64,000 nt of DNA from assembly GCF_045788535.1 (NCBI RefSeq), contig NZ_CP074074.1:1240001-1304000 (forward strand). The letters run 5' to 3'. Source of the DNA: Allotamlana fucoidanivorans. Lineage in GTDB: Bacteria > Bacteroidota > Bacteroidia > Flavobacteriales > Flavobacteriaceae. Shown here piece by piece: positions 44,646 through 52,938 of this stretch; the stretch's first letter is position 1, and every line of letters starts with the position of its first letter. Made by a program: the position numbers and the translations under genes. The notes under the pieces are model-generated. The model made no database searches. It was not told the origin of the DNA and saw only the letters and a list, made by a program, of their open reading frames with translations.

Positions 44646-44905
44646 AATCTTATTGTTAGAGGTTTTAATAAAAGTTGAGATGATTTTAGTTTGATATTTT
44701 TATTTAATACGTGCAGAGTTTAAAATACCCTTATTTAAGTTTGAAGAAATTAACGAAGAAATCAAATATTAGGATTATGATAAGATAGATTAAACATCAA
44801 ACTAATAACAAATTTAAATGTCAAAATAGTTAATAAGATTAAAACTATTTAATAAAAAATTGGTAGAGTAATAATTAAATAATGTGGTAAGAGTAGAACT
44901 TAAAA
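44646..44905. other. AT-rich intergenic region, nothing recognised
   Basis: 260 bp of very AT-rich sequence between the lipoprotein gene and the Lrp-type regulator. No reading frame, hairpin or promoter could be supported. It should hold the promoter of the lipoprotein gene on the minus strand. Confidence 0.4.
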
Positions 44906-45367
44906 TTAAAAATCAAACTCTGTAGTTTGAAAAATTTCCTTGAGAACAAAATAACTTTCAAGCACACCTATATTTTCAATCTTTGATAATTTAGAACGTA
45001 CAAATTCATGATACGCATCGAGACTTTCTAAATTAATTTTTAGGAAAAAATCTACCTTTCCTGCCATGTGGTAGCATTCTTGGACTTCCTTGAGCTCTTT
45101 AATTTGTCTATCGAATTTATCTATAAATCCCTCATTGTGATACCTTAATGAAACCATGCAGATGGCCGTAATAGGTTTTCGCAAAAGCTTCTTATCAAGT
45201 ATCGCAACATACTTTTTTATGTATCCCTTATTTTCTAATCTTCTAATGCGCTCGTAAACTGGTGAAGTCGTTAGGTGCAATTCCTTGGCTATTTCTTTTG
45301 TGGTTTTCTTGGAATCCTTTTGGAGAATTCTAAGTATGTCCATGTCAACTGAATCTAAAGTTTCCAT
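44906..45367 (-). CDS. Lrp/AsnC family transcriptional regulator
   Basis: 153 residues. The N-terminal winged helix-turn-helix (LDSVDMDILRILQKDSKKTTKEIAKELHLTTSPVYERIRRLENKGYI) is followed by the alpha-beta RAM ligand-binding domain (CYHMAGKVDFFLKINLESLDAYHEFV). Such proteins sense amino acids. It diverges from the threonine dehydrogenase gene by about 170 bp and most likely controls it in response to threonine or leucine (inference). Confidence 0.92.
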   Translation of the reverse strand: METLDSVDMDILRILQKDSKKTTKEIAKELHLTTSPVYERIRRLENKGYIKKYVAILDKKLLRKPITAICMVSLRYHNEGFIDKFDRQIKELKEVQECYHMAGKVDFFLKINLESLDAYHEFVRSKLSKIENIGVLESYFVLKEIFQTTEFDF

Positions 45368-45504
45368 TTGAAGATAAATTTACTATAAAACAAAACAAAT
45401 ACGTTTTATAAAAGTAAATATTTCTTCATAATATAAAAATAAAAGTTTAATTAACTTATTTAATTTTGATTAAAAGGCAAAAAACCCTTAATAGTTAATT
45501 TATA

Positions 45505-45516
45505 TGTAAATTTACA
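45505..45516. promoter_or_regulatory. Palindrome TGTAAATTTACA, possible Lrp-type operator
   Basis: A perfect 12-bp palindrome 19 bp before the tdh start, in the spacer between the divergent Lrp-type regulator and tdh. AT-rich palindromes of this size are usual targets for Lrp/AsnC proteins. The link is inferred from position. Confidence 0.4.
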
Positions 45517-45535
45517 CTTCTTGATTTTCGATGCT

Positions 45536-46489
45536 ATGAAAAGAAAAAAAATACTAATTACAGGAGCAAGTGGACAATTGGGGTTCGTTTTAACCAAGGC
45601 TCTTCAATTTAAGTATGGAATTAAAAATATTATCGCTACAGACATAAATTTCCATTCTAGCTTGGAAGGCCATTTCGAGTTCTTGGATGTGACCGATTTG
45701 ATAGCCCTGAAACAAATGGTGGTTGATTATAAAGTATCTCAAATCTATCATCTTGCAGCCATTCTCTCGGCTAAAGGAGAGAAAGATCCAATTAAAACTT
45801 GGGATATAAATATTAAAACTTTAACCAATGTCTTGGAGGTTTCTCGACTCAATAATGTGAAAAAAGTATTTTTCCCTAGTTCTATTGCTGTTTTTGGAAA
45901 TAATATTTTAAGGATTAACACGCCTCAAAATTCAAATTTAAGTCCTTCTACCATGTATGGAGTGACAAAAGTAGCAGGAGAAAACTTGGCTAATTATTAC
46001 TTTCAAAAATATGGTATTGATGTTCGGTCATTGCGTTATCCTGGTATAATTGGTCACCAATCGCTTCCAGGAGGTGGCACTACCGATTATGCTGTTGAAA
46101 TTTATCATAAAGCGGTAAGAAATGAAAATTTTGAATGCTTTTTGGAGCCATTCACTATGTTACCCATGATATATATTGATGATGCTGTTAGGGCCACGAT
46201 TGAACTTATGGAAGCTCCCTCTCAACAAATTTCAATTAGGACTTCGTATAATTTGGCTGGTATGAGTTTTAGTCCAAAAGATTTAGTTATGTCCATAAGA
46301 AAAAGCTATCCATATTTTCAGGTTAATTACAAACCTGACTTCAGACAGGAAATTGCCAATACGTGGCCTGTAAGTATTGATGACAGTAAAGCCGTGCAGG
46401 ATTGGGATTGGCAGCCTGAATTCGACTTGAACAGGATGACAAAAGATATGATAGCGAATCTAAAAAAGCAATTATTAACAACTAAATGA
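45536..46489 (+). CDS. tdh: SDR-type L-threonine 3-dehydrogenase
   Basis: 317 residues from ATG 45536 (MKRKKILITG); an upstream in-frame TTG is unlikely. It belongs to the extended short-chain dehydrogenase (GalE-like) group, not the zinc ADH group. NAD motif TGASGQLG is at about 8-16 and the catalytic pair is in STMYGVTK. The stretch LRYPGIIGHQSLPGGGTTDYAVEIYH is the hallmark of this threonine dehydrogenase family. It oxidises threonine to 2-amino-3-ketobutyrate. The next gene, kbl, which should use that product, overlaps it by 4 bp but is broken. Confidence 0.9.
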   Translation: MKRKKILITGASGQLGFVLTKALQFKYGIKNIIATDINFHSSLEGHFEFLDVTDLIALKQMVVDYKVSQIYHLAAILSAKGEKDPIKTWDINIKTLTNVLEVSRLNNVKKVFFPSSIAVFGNNILRINTPQNSNLSPSTMYGVTKVAGENLANYYFQKYGIDVRSLRYPGIIGHQSLPGGGTTDYAVEIYHKAVRNENFECFLEPFTMLPMIYIDDAVRATIELMEAPSQQISIRTSYNLAGMSFSPKDLVMSIRKSYPYFQVNYKPDFRQEIANTWPVSIDDSKAVQDWDWQPEFDLNRMTKDMIANLKKQLLTTK

Positions 46490-46930
46490 GAAAGGATATG
46501 TACGGAGAAATAAAGAATGCTTTGATTAATGATATTGAAACAATGAAGTCCAATGGACTTTATAAAAATGAGAGAATAATTACATCCAAACAAGGGGCTT
46601 TAATTAACACCAACTCACAGGGGAAGTTTTAAATTTTTTTGCTAATAATTATATGGGATTAGCGGCCCATCCTACAGTATTGGAAGCTGGGATTGAAAAG
46701 CATTAAGTCCCATAGATTCGGCTTGTCTTCAGTTCATTTTATTTGTGGAACACAAGATATTCACAAAGAGTTCGAGAGGAGAACTGCCAAATTTCTTGGA
46801 ATGGAAGATTGTATCTTATATGCGGCGGCCTTCGATGCCAATGGCGTCTTTTTGAGCCTTTACTTTCTGCTAAAGATGCAGTTATTTCCGATGAGCTTAA
46901 TCACGCTTCAATAATCGATGGCATTAGACA
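46486..46930 (+). pseudogene. kbl: Glycine C-acetyltransferase (kbl) pseudogene, frameshifted and truncated
   Basis: Starts in an ATGA overlap with tdh and reads MRKDMYGEIKNALINDIETM, typical of KBL. A lost base near 46625 shifts the frame to VLNFFANNYMGLAAHP. A second shift near 46700 gives FICGTQDIHKEFERRT and FLGMEDCILYAAAFDANG. A third near 46845 gives FEPLLSAKDAVISDELNHASIIDGIR. Homology ends at about residue 145 of about 397, and the PLP lysine half is absent. Three frameshifts and a 3' deletion make it nonfunctional. In frame one the remnant ends at 46632. Confidence 0.88.
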
Positions 46931-47019
46931 AAAATTATGAGTACAGTCAGGAAGAACTTGACAATCATGCAAATCAATTAAATCCTAACAATGATGCTTA
47001 TTGGTCATCAAAGGCGTAG
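46918..47019 (+). pseudogene. Chimeric short frame: tail of an unknown small protein
   Basis: A 33-codon frame whose first few codons come from kbl read out of frame. Its tail reads YSQEELDNHANQLNPNNDA then YWSSKA and stops. The NPNN.AYW end reminds me of short conserved flavobacterial proteins, without a known function. It is best read as the 3' scrap of such a gene joined to the kbl break near 46930. A terminator follows 7 bp later. Confidence 0.45.
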
Positions 47020-47025
47020 TTAAAC

Positions 47026-47056
47026 AAACCGTAGCATTAAATTGTTGCGGTTTTTT
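47026..47056 (+). terminator. Intrinsic terminator
   Basis: AAACCGTAGCA pairs with TGTTGCGGTTT as RNA (11 pairs, two of them G-U) around TTAAAT and runs into TTTTTT. It ends the tdh-kbl remnant transcript. Confidence 0.65.
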
Positions 47057-47377
47057 GTTTCGAAAATTAATTAAGAATAACGATATGTTTTTCGGAAAAA
47101 ATTCGGCAAAAAAACAAAATAAAAAACTGTAAAACACGGTAAATTAACTAATTGTGGTTTAATCAAGTACACCACATTGACTTATTCTCGAACCAAACGA
47201 TTAAATTGTTTGAAGATTTGTGGTTAAATGGAAACGGTTGATTATGATTGACATTCAAAACTTTGGCTCCCAAACAAAAGATTCAGCGTATACTGATTTG
47301 ACCTCTCTTTTTCTCGTCTGGCGATGTCATTATGAAGTCTTTATTTAGATTGTTATTCTGGGGTATGTTGAATCATC
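47057..47377. other. AT-rich spacer, no gene recognised
   Basis: About 320 bp between the terminator and the IS1-family remnant. Both strands were read; no frame above about 30 codons and no family motif was found. It probably contains eroded sequence left by the deletion that removed the end of kbl and by IS activity. Confidence 0.4.
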
Positions 47378-47592
47378 TTAATATTTAAAATCTAATTGGT
47401 CTCCCCAAAAGTAGAGTTTTAAGGTTGCTTCTAAATATTTTAAAGATTTTGTATAACAAATTGTTTTCCTGCTTAATCGTTTTAAATGTGTCCTTAAGTT
47501 GAGGTTATTCCGTTCAATTCTATTTGTTTTATAATGGGTAAATTTGTGAATATCTTTCAGTTTATATACAAATTGCTGTACTTCGTTTTTTT
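47378..47592 (-). pseudogene. IS1-family transposase, C-terminal remnant
   Basis: Minus-strand frame reading EVQQFVYKLKDIHKFTHYKT, then NRIERNNLNLRTHLKRLSRKT and LKYLEATLKLYFWGDQLDFKY before the stop. The RIERxNLxLRxHLxRLxRKT block is the conserved C-terminal part of IS1 InsB-type transposases. A stop in an A-rich run near 47590 and the lack of the upstream catalytic part show it is a dead fragment of about 70 codons. Confidence 0.75.
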
Positions 47593-47630
47593 ACGTTTTT
47601 ACGATAATAATTAGGCGTAGAATTACATTG

Positions 47631-48878
47631 TTATGTATTTACTGTAAGTTTATTTCTTAATCTTTGAAAAGGTTGTTCAATGATTAAATACATGAGAGCC
47701 GCCACAAGCAAAATTACAATCATCGAAACAAATCCATTTATAACTATTATAGTAGATTCTGACATTGCCATTTCTTTAAAATATGATGCAGCTTTTGGGA
47801 AGTACCAAAACATAAACATCTCATGAAATAAATAAGCTGAATATGAAACTTGAGCAATTGGATAAAATATTTTAAGAGATAAAAATGATTTTAAAGGTTT
47901 AATGGCAAAACCTTTAAAAAATAGAGATGTAAGAATCAAATAAGCTATTATATAACAAAATATTTCTCGATGTAATATTTCATACCAACTTCCAACTACT
48001 GGAGGGAAGTTTTCAAAAATAGAATTTTCTGTAATTGTCCATTGTCCTAAAGTAATACTTGATATTAAAATGAGAAGCACAAATGAAATAACGATTAGTA
48101 CATTATTAAACTTTACGTATTCATTAAAATAATTAATAACATTATCACTCTTAAACACATAAAGATAGGATGCAATTACACCAGATAGTAATCCTCCATA
48201 TCGCAAATGAGTATAAACATAATAATCCCAGAACCAAGTAAGATGTGCATCATCGATAAATGCACCTTCGAAAGGAATTTTAAAATCATGAACAATAACG
48301 GAATTATGATATTTTAATACAATCGGTATTATAGCTAGAATTATAAAAAACAATGTTTTTCTTTTGAATAGAGGAAAAATAAAGGCAATCAAAAATGGAA
48401 TAATTATATAGAATTGTTCCTCAATAGCTAAAGACCAAGTCCATGGCATATATGAACCTGTAATGTAATTATTTATATACAATAAATTCGCCCAAGATAA
48501 GTGCCACGTATCAAGGACAGTCCCTTTTAGGAAATATACGCCAATAACCATAGCAAAAATGTAAACTGGTATAAGCCTGAAGAAACGTCTTATATAAAAC
48601 TTTTTAAAATTTAGTTTAGAATTCTTTTTATATTCTTTAAACAGTATAGATCCAATTAGGAAACCACTAATCACAAAGAATAAATCTACTCCCAAATCTC
48701 CTCTTGAAATCCAGATTAAAAACTTATTTTTTACAACTTCTTGACTAGTTTCTAAAAATAAGTTGAGTTGAAAAAGCCATGAATGAAATATAATTACCCA
48801 AAGAATCGCAATTGCGCGAATTCCATCAATTACTTTAAAATTTTGTTTAGGGCGATTGAATAAATTTGATACGCTCAT
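47631..48878 (-). CDS. Acyltransferase 3 (OafA/YrhL-like) membrane enzyme
   Basis: 415 residues with about ten membrane helices. The family hallmarks are at the N-terminus: FKVIDGIRAIAILWVIIFHSW with the key His, and SRGDLGVDLFFVISGFLIG. FIRRFFRLIPVYIFA lies near 92-105 and WTWSLAIEEQFYIIIPF near 146-162. These enzymes transfer acetyl or other acyl groups to surface sugars. No glycan genes lie beside it. Its upstream region has been cut by an IS3 element at 48900, only 21 bp before the ATG, so expression may be altered. It probably arrived as an isolated cassette. Confidence 0.88.
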   Translation of the reverse strand: MSVSNLFNRPKQNFKVIDGIRAIAILWVIIFHSWLFQLNLFLETSQEVVKNKFLIWISRGDLGVDLFFVISGFLIGSILFKEYKKNSKLNFKKFYIRRFFRLIPVYIFAMVIGVYFLKGTVLDTWHLSWANLLYINNYITGSYMPWTWSLAIEEQFYIIIPFLIAFIFPLFKRKTLFFIILAIIPIVLKYHNSVIVHDFKIPFEGAFIDDAHLTWFWDYYVYTHLRYGGLLSGVIASYLYVFKSDNVINYFNEYVKFNNVLIVISFVLLILISSITLGQWTITENSIFENFPPVVGSWYEILHREIFCYIIAYLILTSLFFKGFAIKPLKSFLSLKIFYPIAQVSYSAYLFHEMFMFWYFPKAASYFKEMAMSESTIIVINGFVSMIVILLVAALMYLIIEQPFQRLRNKLTVNT

Positions 48879-48938
48879 TATGGTTAGTGGTTGATTATTT
48901 GTCTAGTCCTGAAATATGGCTACAGGTTAAAAATTGAT

Positions 48939-49739
48939 TTACGCTGTTTTTAAATATACCATATTTGGTGTTTTATAGTCTAAAGATACATGTAATCTAA
49001 TTTGGTTGTATAGATTGATTGCACTTTTTGTTGCTCTTTTGGCGTGTTGTATGCTATCAAAGGTCTGGTCAAGATAAAACTCGTCTTTTAGGATGCCGTT
49101 TACACGTTCAGCAATAGCGTTTTCGTAGCAATGATTTTCTTCTGTCATACTAATTTTGATGTTGTTTCTCTTTAAAATTTGTGTGTATATATTGCTACAA
49201 TATTGTATGCCTCTATCCGAGTGATGTATTAGGTTTTCTGTGTTTTTAGCTTGATATAATGCTTTTTTAAGAGCTCTGGTACAACCGCTAAGTTCAAGGC
49301 TATCACTAAGGTCGTAACCTATGATTTTTCTAGAATACATGTCAGTTATAAGGGCCAAGTAGCAAAATCCTTTTACAGTTCTGATGTATGTAATATCCGA
49401 TACCCAAACCTGATTAGGTCTATTAACAAGTACATCTTTTATGATGTTTTTATGTTTGTAAAACCTATGAAAAGAATTGGTAGTTCTGTAGCTGGGTTTC
49501 TTTCTGGTTATAAGCATATTGTGTTTTCTAAGAATGTTGAAAAGCGTGTCTCTGCCTACTTTAAGGTTTGCTTTATCAAACTCATTTTTTAAAGATATTT
49601 TGAGTTTACGTACGCCTTCTCTAGGCAAGGACCTGCGCTTTTGGTTCACAATTTGAATGATCTGTTGTTCAAGTTTTAAACGTTTGTCAGCTCTATATTT
49701 ATACTTGTAGTACGCATCACGTTTAAGCCCGAAAGCCAT
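48939..49739 (-). CDS. IS3-family transposase OrfB (DDE)
   Basis: 266 residues from the first ATG. The integrase core has the full triad: Asp in VWVSDITYIRT, Asp in LIHHSDRGIQYCS and Glu in ENAIAERVNGILKDEF. An HTH_21-type region precedes it. In this family OrfB is normally made as an OrfAB fusion by -1 ribosomal frameshifting. Here the OrfB frame stays open upstream through about 49835 and overlaps the end of orfA, where a slippery A AAA AAG run is present. The ATG start is therefore only nominal. Confidence 0.9.
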   Translation of the reverse strand: MAFGLKRDAYYKYKYRADKRLKLEQQIIQIVNQKRRSLPREGVRKLKISLKNEFDKANLKVGRDTLFNILRKHNMLITRKKPSYRTTNSFHRFYKHKNIIKDVLVNRPNQVWVSDITYIRTVKGFCYLALITDMYSRKIIGYDLSDSLELSGCTRALKKALYQAKNTENLIHHSDRGIQYCSNIYTQILKRNNIKISMTEENHCYENAIAERVNGILKDEFYLDQTFDSIQHAKRATKSAINLYNQIRLHVSLDYKTPNMVYLKTA

Positions 49740-49789
49740 ACAAATAGTGGTTAAAGACGCAAATCCTTTAGCTTTGTCTTTGGTTTTAC

Positions 49790-50161
49790 TTAGCGCTCTA
49801 TATTTAGCTTTTTTTTTAGTTCTGCAACAGATTTATAGCCAAGATCTTCGGCAGCAACTTCCAGGTATGAATCTTGAATCATTGCATCTAGATCTTTCTT
49901 TAACAACAATTTTTTTAGTTGTTCAATCTCTTTTTGAAGTTCTTTAATGCGTGTTATTTCGTCTTTGGTTTTCACAGTTATTCTAGTGTTCATAAGGTCT
50001 TTACGGTTGTACTTTCTTATCCATTCATTAATGGTAGTTGGTGCAATACCGTAGGCTTTCCCTAGTTGATATTTGTTTAGTTTTCCTGTTGTAAGTTCGT
50101 CTAAAATTTTCAGTTTAAAAGGTTCTGAATACCGTCTGATTACTTTGTCATTTTTGTACAT
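49790..50161 (-). CDS. IS3-family OrfA (helix-turn-helix)
   Basis: 123 residues with an HTH_8/Tnp_1 N-terminus (VIRRYSEPFKLKILDELTTGKLNKYQLGKAYGIAPTTINEWI) followed by a leucine-zipper-like coiled coil (about 68-95; ITRIKELQKEIEQLKKLLLKKD). It binds the element ends. Near its 3' end a run of nine A followed by G offers the A AAA AAG slip site for the -1 shift into orfB, seven codons before the stop. Confidence 0.9.
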   Translation of the reverse strand: MYKNDKVIRRYSEPFKLKILDELTTGKLNKYQLGKAYGIAPTTINEWIRKYNRKDLMNTRITVKTKDEITRIKELQKEIEQLKKLLLKKDLDAMIQDSYLEVAAEDLGYKSVAELKKKLNIER

Positions 50162-50207
50162 AATGTTTGAAATTATGTAGCCTTTATTCAGGACGGGTCA
50201 ATTTTAC

Positions 50208-50334
50208 GCCTAACGTGTTTGTATAAGATTAGTTGCGTGGTTTGAGCACTAAATTTAGCAAATACAAACCGAATAGAAAATCCGCGAGGATTTTCGTAAG
50301 TAAACCAAAACTAGCAATAAATTATATACGGTGT
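50208..50334. other. attC-like folded palindromic element
   Basis: About 127 bp with strong internal symmetry. The left end is GCCTAAC, whose complement GTTAGGC fits the GTTRRRY core of integron attC sites. TTGTATAA pairs with TTATATAC, GTTGC and GGTTT pair with GCAA and AAACC further in, and a tip hairpin GAAAATCC-GCGA-GGATTTTC (50276-50295) closes it. The right end (TATACGGTGT) is cut by an IS1182 remnant; GTTGGC at 51194-51199, beyond that remnant, could be the lost end. I recall close relatives of this element between lone genes in other Flavobacteriaceae. No integrase is seen in the window. Confidence 0.5.
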
Positions 50335-51187
50335 GCCTGTTGCATAATACTCAAATATACTTCAAAATTTTAAGATTTGCCTGAAAGTTCTTATTTTTAG
50401 GAATGCAAGGCAAACAGAATTATCAAGAGAAATTATTCAACAATTTTCAGTTAAGTGTTCGTGTTCTAGAACACAATTTATACCGTCGTTTAAAGGGCGT
50501 TTTACCATTAGACTTTCTGTATAAAGAAACCAAAAGCTATTATGGCAGCAGTGGCCAAAAGAGCATTGATCCCGTGGTGTTCTTTAAGTTGTGTCTGGTA
50601 GGGTATTTAGAGAATATTACCAATGACCGTAAACTTATAGAGCATTGCCGCATGCGTTTGGATATTCTGTATTTTTAGGTTATGATATTGATGAAGAACT
50701 GCCTTGGCACTCGGCCATCATTCGTACACGCGTGCTATTCCCTGAGTCTGTTTTTGAAGATGTGTTCACCAAAGTTTTTGAGCTGTGTGTATCGGCAGGT
50801 ATGGTTAGTGGCCATACCCAAGCCATCGATAGTGCTCCTGTAAAAGCCAAGCGCCAAAGTGCAGTAGAACCTGTTTTTGGAACACTCACGCAGTTTTGGG
50901 ACTTAGAAAAGTCAATACCATAGGTATAAAGCAAGCTAATAAGTGTATGCAGCTATCCGCGATTACTTACAATCTTAAAAAGTACCTGAAATTTATAGAA
51001 GAACACAGTAAAAGTGGGGCGGCAAGCCTGTCTAATGTTCGTTTTGCTTTTAAAGCTATACTACCATACATTTTACATCCTTTAAAGCCTCATAATTTTA
51101 GGGGCCAAGCATTTACACCTAAAATAAAAGCCCTTAAAAGGGCTTATTTGTATCTCGTTTTTAAAAATTAAGGGCTTGTTCAACGGC
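50335..51187 (+). pseudogene. IS1182-family element, internally deleted and frameshifted
   Basis: Transposase frame starts at 50403 (MQGKQNYQEKLFNNFQLSV) with the DUF772 part (YGSSGQKSIDPVVFFKLCLVGYLEN). A missing T near 50676 shifts the frame into FLGYDIDEELPWHS and GMVSGHTQAIDSAPVKA. A large in-frame deletion, probably of well over 100 codons, then joins directly to RQSAVEPVFGTLTQF. A second shift near 50895 leads to the C-terminus, stop at 51171. Weak end repeats (GCCTGTTGCATAA and, inverted, GCCGTTGAACAA) mark the borders. It is inactive. Confidence 0.8.
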
Positions 51188-51269
51188 TACCATTGTTGGC
51201 AATAGTTTTCTTTTTAAACACATATCAAAAACTAATTTTATATATTAGTTCAAAAATAAAAACAAAAAA

Positions 51270-51815
51270 ATGAAGTGCTTTTTAAAAATACTATTTATGA
51301 CTCTTTTATGTTCAAGTGTAACAGCTCAAGACATAAAAAATACGTTAGGTGCCAATGGTAACTTCGTAGTTGAAGATGAAAACAATGTTAGCCTATTAAA
51401 TGTTTCAAGCTTGGACGGAAGTATAACCTCTTCTAATTTAGCTGGAACAGGCAATAATTATTTGTCGGTAGATTCATCAGGGAATTTCATTAGAAGTAGC
51501 GGTAGTTTGGAATTATCTGTAAATGTGATTTCTTCAAGTACTTATTCAGCTTTATCATCAGACTATACATTAATTACTTTGACTGATACTACAATAACAA
51601 TGCCGGATGCGGCTAATTCCATTGGTCGTGTTTTGGTGATTAAAAATCCGCAAAATCAGTCAATAGTTAATATTACGTCCACCGATCCTAATGATAGATT
51701 TGATGGTGCATTGGGTGTACAACTTAATAATAGTTGGGAATTTGTAATAATTCAAGCAGTTACAACCCAAGCTTGGGTTATTATTGGAGGAAACGGTTAC
51801 GTTTTAACTAATTAA
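51270..51815 (+). CDS. Secreted protein of unknown function
   Basis: 181 residues with a signal peptide (MKCFLKILFMTLLCSSVTAQ). The mature part is poor in charged residues and rich in Ser, Thr, Asn and Val (LLNVSSLDGSITSSNLAGTGNNYLSVDSSG in part). It resembles the start of phage-tail-fibre-like or cell-surface proteins (TLGANGNFVVEDENN) but lacks a chaperone or sorting domain. It may be a short surface protein or a truncated one. It stands alone between an IS1182 remnant and an IS30 element, next to the attC-like site. Confidence 0.6.
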   Translation: MKCFLKILFMTLLCSSVTAQDIKNTLGANGNFVVEDENNVSLLNVSSLDGSITSSNLAGTGNNYLSVDSSGNFIRSSGSLELSVNVISSSTYSALSSDYTLITLTDTTITMPDAANSIGRVLVIKNPQNQSIVNITSTDPNDRFDGALGVQLNNSWEFVIIQAVTTQAWVIIGGNGYVLTN

Positions 51816-51871
51816 TTATTTTAATTCTTAATTAATTTCTAAGTTCAATTAATAAGTGCAACACGAATATT

Positions 51872-51903
51872 TAAAATAGATGGGGCTAGCCCCATCTATT
51901 TTA
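51872..51903. terminator. 32-bp perfect palindrome inside IS30 left end
   Basis: Sixteen-base arms meet at GGGGCT/AGCCCC with flanking A and T runs, giving a strong RNA hairpin in either direction, 26 bp before the transposase ATG. It can terminate transcription entering from the upstream gene and so shield the transposase. Confidence 0.6.
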
Positions 51904-51928
51904 GGCTCAATATTTATATTCGTTTTGG

Positions 51929-52936
51929 ATGAAACATTATAAACAATTGACCTTACCACAAAGGTATCAAATCTCTGCGTTATTAGATGCAGGAATAAGT
52001 ATTACTCAAATAGCTAAAACAATAGGTTTTAATAAGAGTAGTATATCACGAGAATTAAAGAGGAATACACCAAGTAGAGGCCGAACATCTGGTAAATACT
52101 TGCCAGAACACGCCCATCAAAAGACAAATGACAGGCATTGTACCAAAACAAAGTCTATAGCGTTGACAGATCAGCTTAAAGAACGTATTGCTGGATTAAT
52201 GGAATATGAGAAATGGAGCCCAGAACTCATAGCTAAAAGACTTGCTAAAGAAGCTGAAACCTGCGTGAGTCACGAGACTATTTATAAATGGATATGGACT
52301 GCAAAACATAGCAATCATAGAAAACACAAACGCTACAAGAACCTTTACAAACACCTACGCCATACAGGTAGAAGGCAAAAAAGGAACAATGTAAAGGATA
52401 AACGAGGTGCAATAACAGGGCGCGTAGGCATAGATAAACGTCCCCAGGTCGTAAACCAACGTTCTCGCATTGGAGATATAGAAGTAGATTTAATGATGGG
52501 AAGCAACCACAAATCAGCGTTATTAGTAATGACAGATAGAACAACATTGATAACTATGATAGAAAAACTGGGTAGTAAAAATGCAGATGAAGTCTATCAA
52601 AAAATGAGTAAAAGACTCACAAACTTTAACTCATCTTGGATAAAGACCATAACTTTTGATAATGGAAAAGAATTTGCACAACACAATAAAATAGCGAAAG
52701 ACTTAAATGTAAAAACATACTTTACAAGACCATATACCTCTCAGGATAAAGGAACAGTAGAAAATAGAATAGGCGTTATAAGAAGGTTTTTTCCAAAGAA
52801 AACAGACCTTAGAGAAGTATCAATCAAAAGAATAAAAGAAGTTGAAAAATTACTAAATTACAGACCTATTAGAAAGTTTAATTATAATAACCCTATTGAA
52901 GTCCTAAATAATAAGTGTGTTGCACTTATGGGTTGA
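51929..52936 (+). CDS. IS30-family transposase
   Basis: 335 residues. The N-terminal HTH (YKQLTLPQRYQISALLDAGISITQIAKTIGFNKSSISRELKRN) binds the ends. The catalytic core has Asp in GDIEVDLMMGSNH, Asp in ITFDNGKEFAQH and Glu in TSQDKGTVENRIGVIRRFFPK, so the DDE triad is complete. The C-terminus LNYRPIRKFNYNNPIEVLNNK is usual for the family. Nothing suggests inactivation. Confidence 0.93.
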   Translation: MKHYKQLTLPQRYQISALLDAGISITQIAKTIGFNKSSISRELKRNTPSRGRTSGKYLPEHAHQKTNDRHCTKTKSIALTDQLKERIAGLMEYEKWSPELIAKRLAKEAETCVSHETIYKWIWTAKHSNHRKHKRYKNLYKHLRHTGRRQKRNNVKDKRGAITGRVGIDKRPQVVNQRSRIGDIEVDLMMGSNHKSALLVMTDRTTLITMIEKLGSKNADEVYQKMSKRLTNFNSSWIKTITFDNGKEFAQHNKIAKDLNVKTYFTRPYTSQDKGTVENRIGVIRRFFPKKTDLREVSIKRIKEVEKLLNYRPIRKFNYNNPIEVLNNKCVALMG

Positions 52937-52938
52937 AC

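Larger units (their letters stand above)
48900..50200 (-). mobile_element. IS3-family (IS150-like) insertion sequence, complete
   Basis: 1301 bp. Ends form imperfect inverted repeats of about 25 bp: the left end starts TGTCTAGTCCTGAAATATGG and the right end, read inward, TGACCCGTCCTGAATAAAGG; both continue CTACA. Both have the TG...CA tips of the family. The flanks show a 3-bp target duplication ATT (48897-48899 and 50201-50203). Both reading frames are intact, so the copy looks recent and possibly active. Confidence 0.88.

Noticed and set aside
49747..49947. 66-codon plus-strand frame at the IS3 orfA/orfB overlap
   Set aside because: Antisense to the frameshift region of an intact IS3 element.
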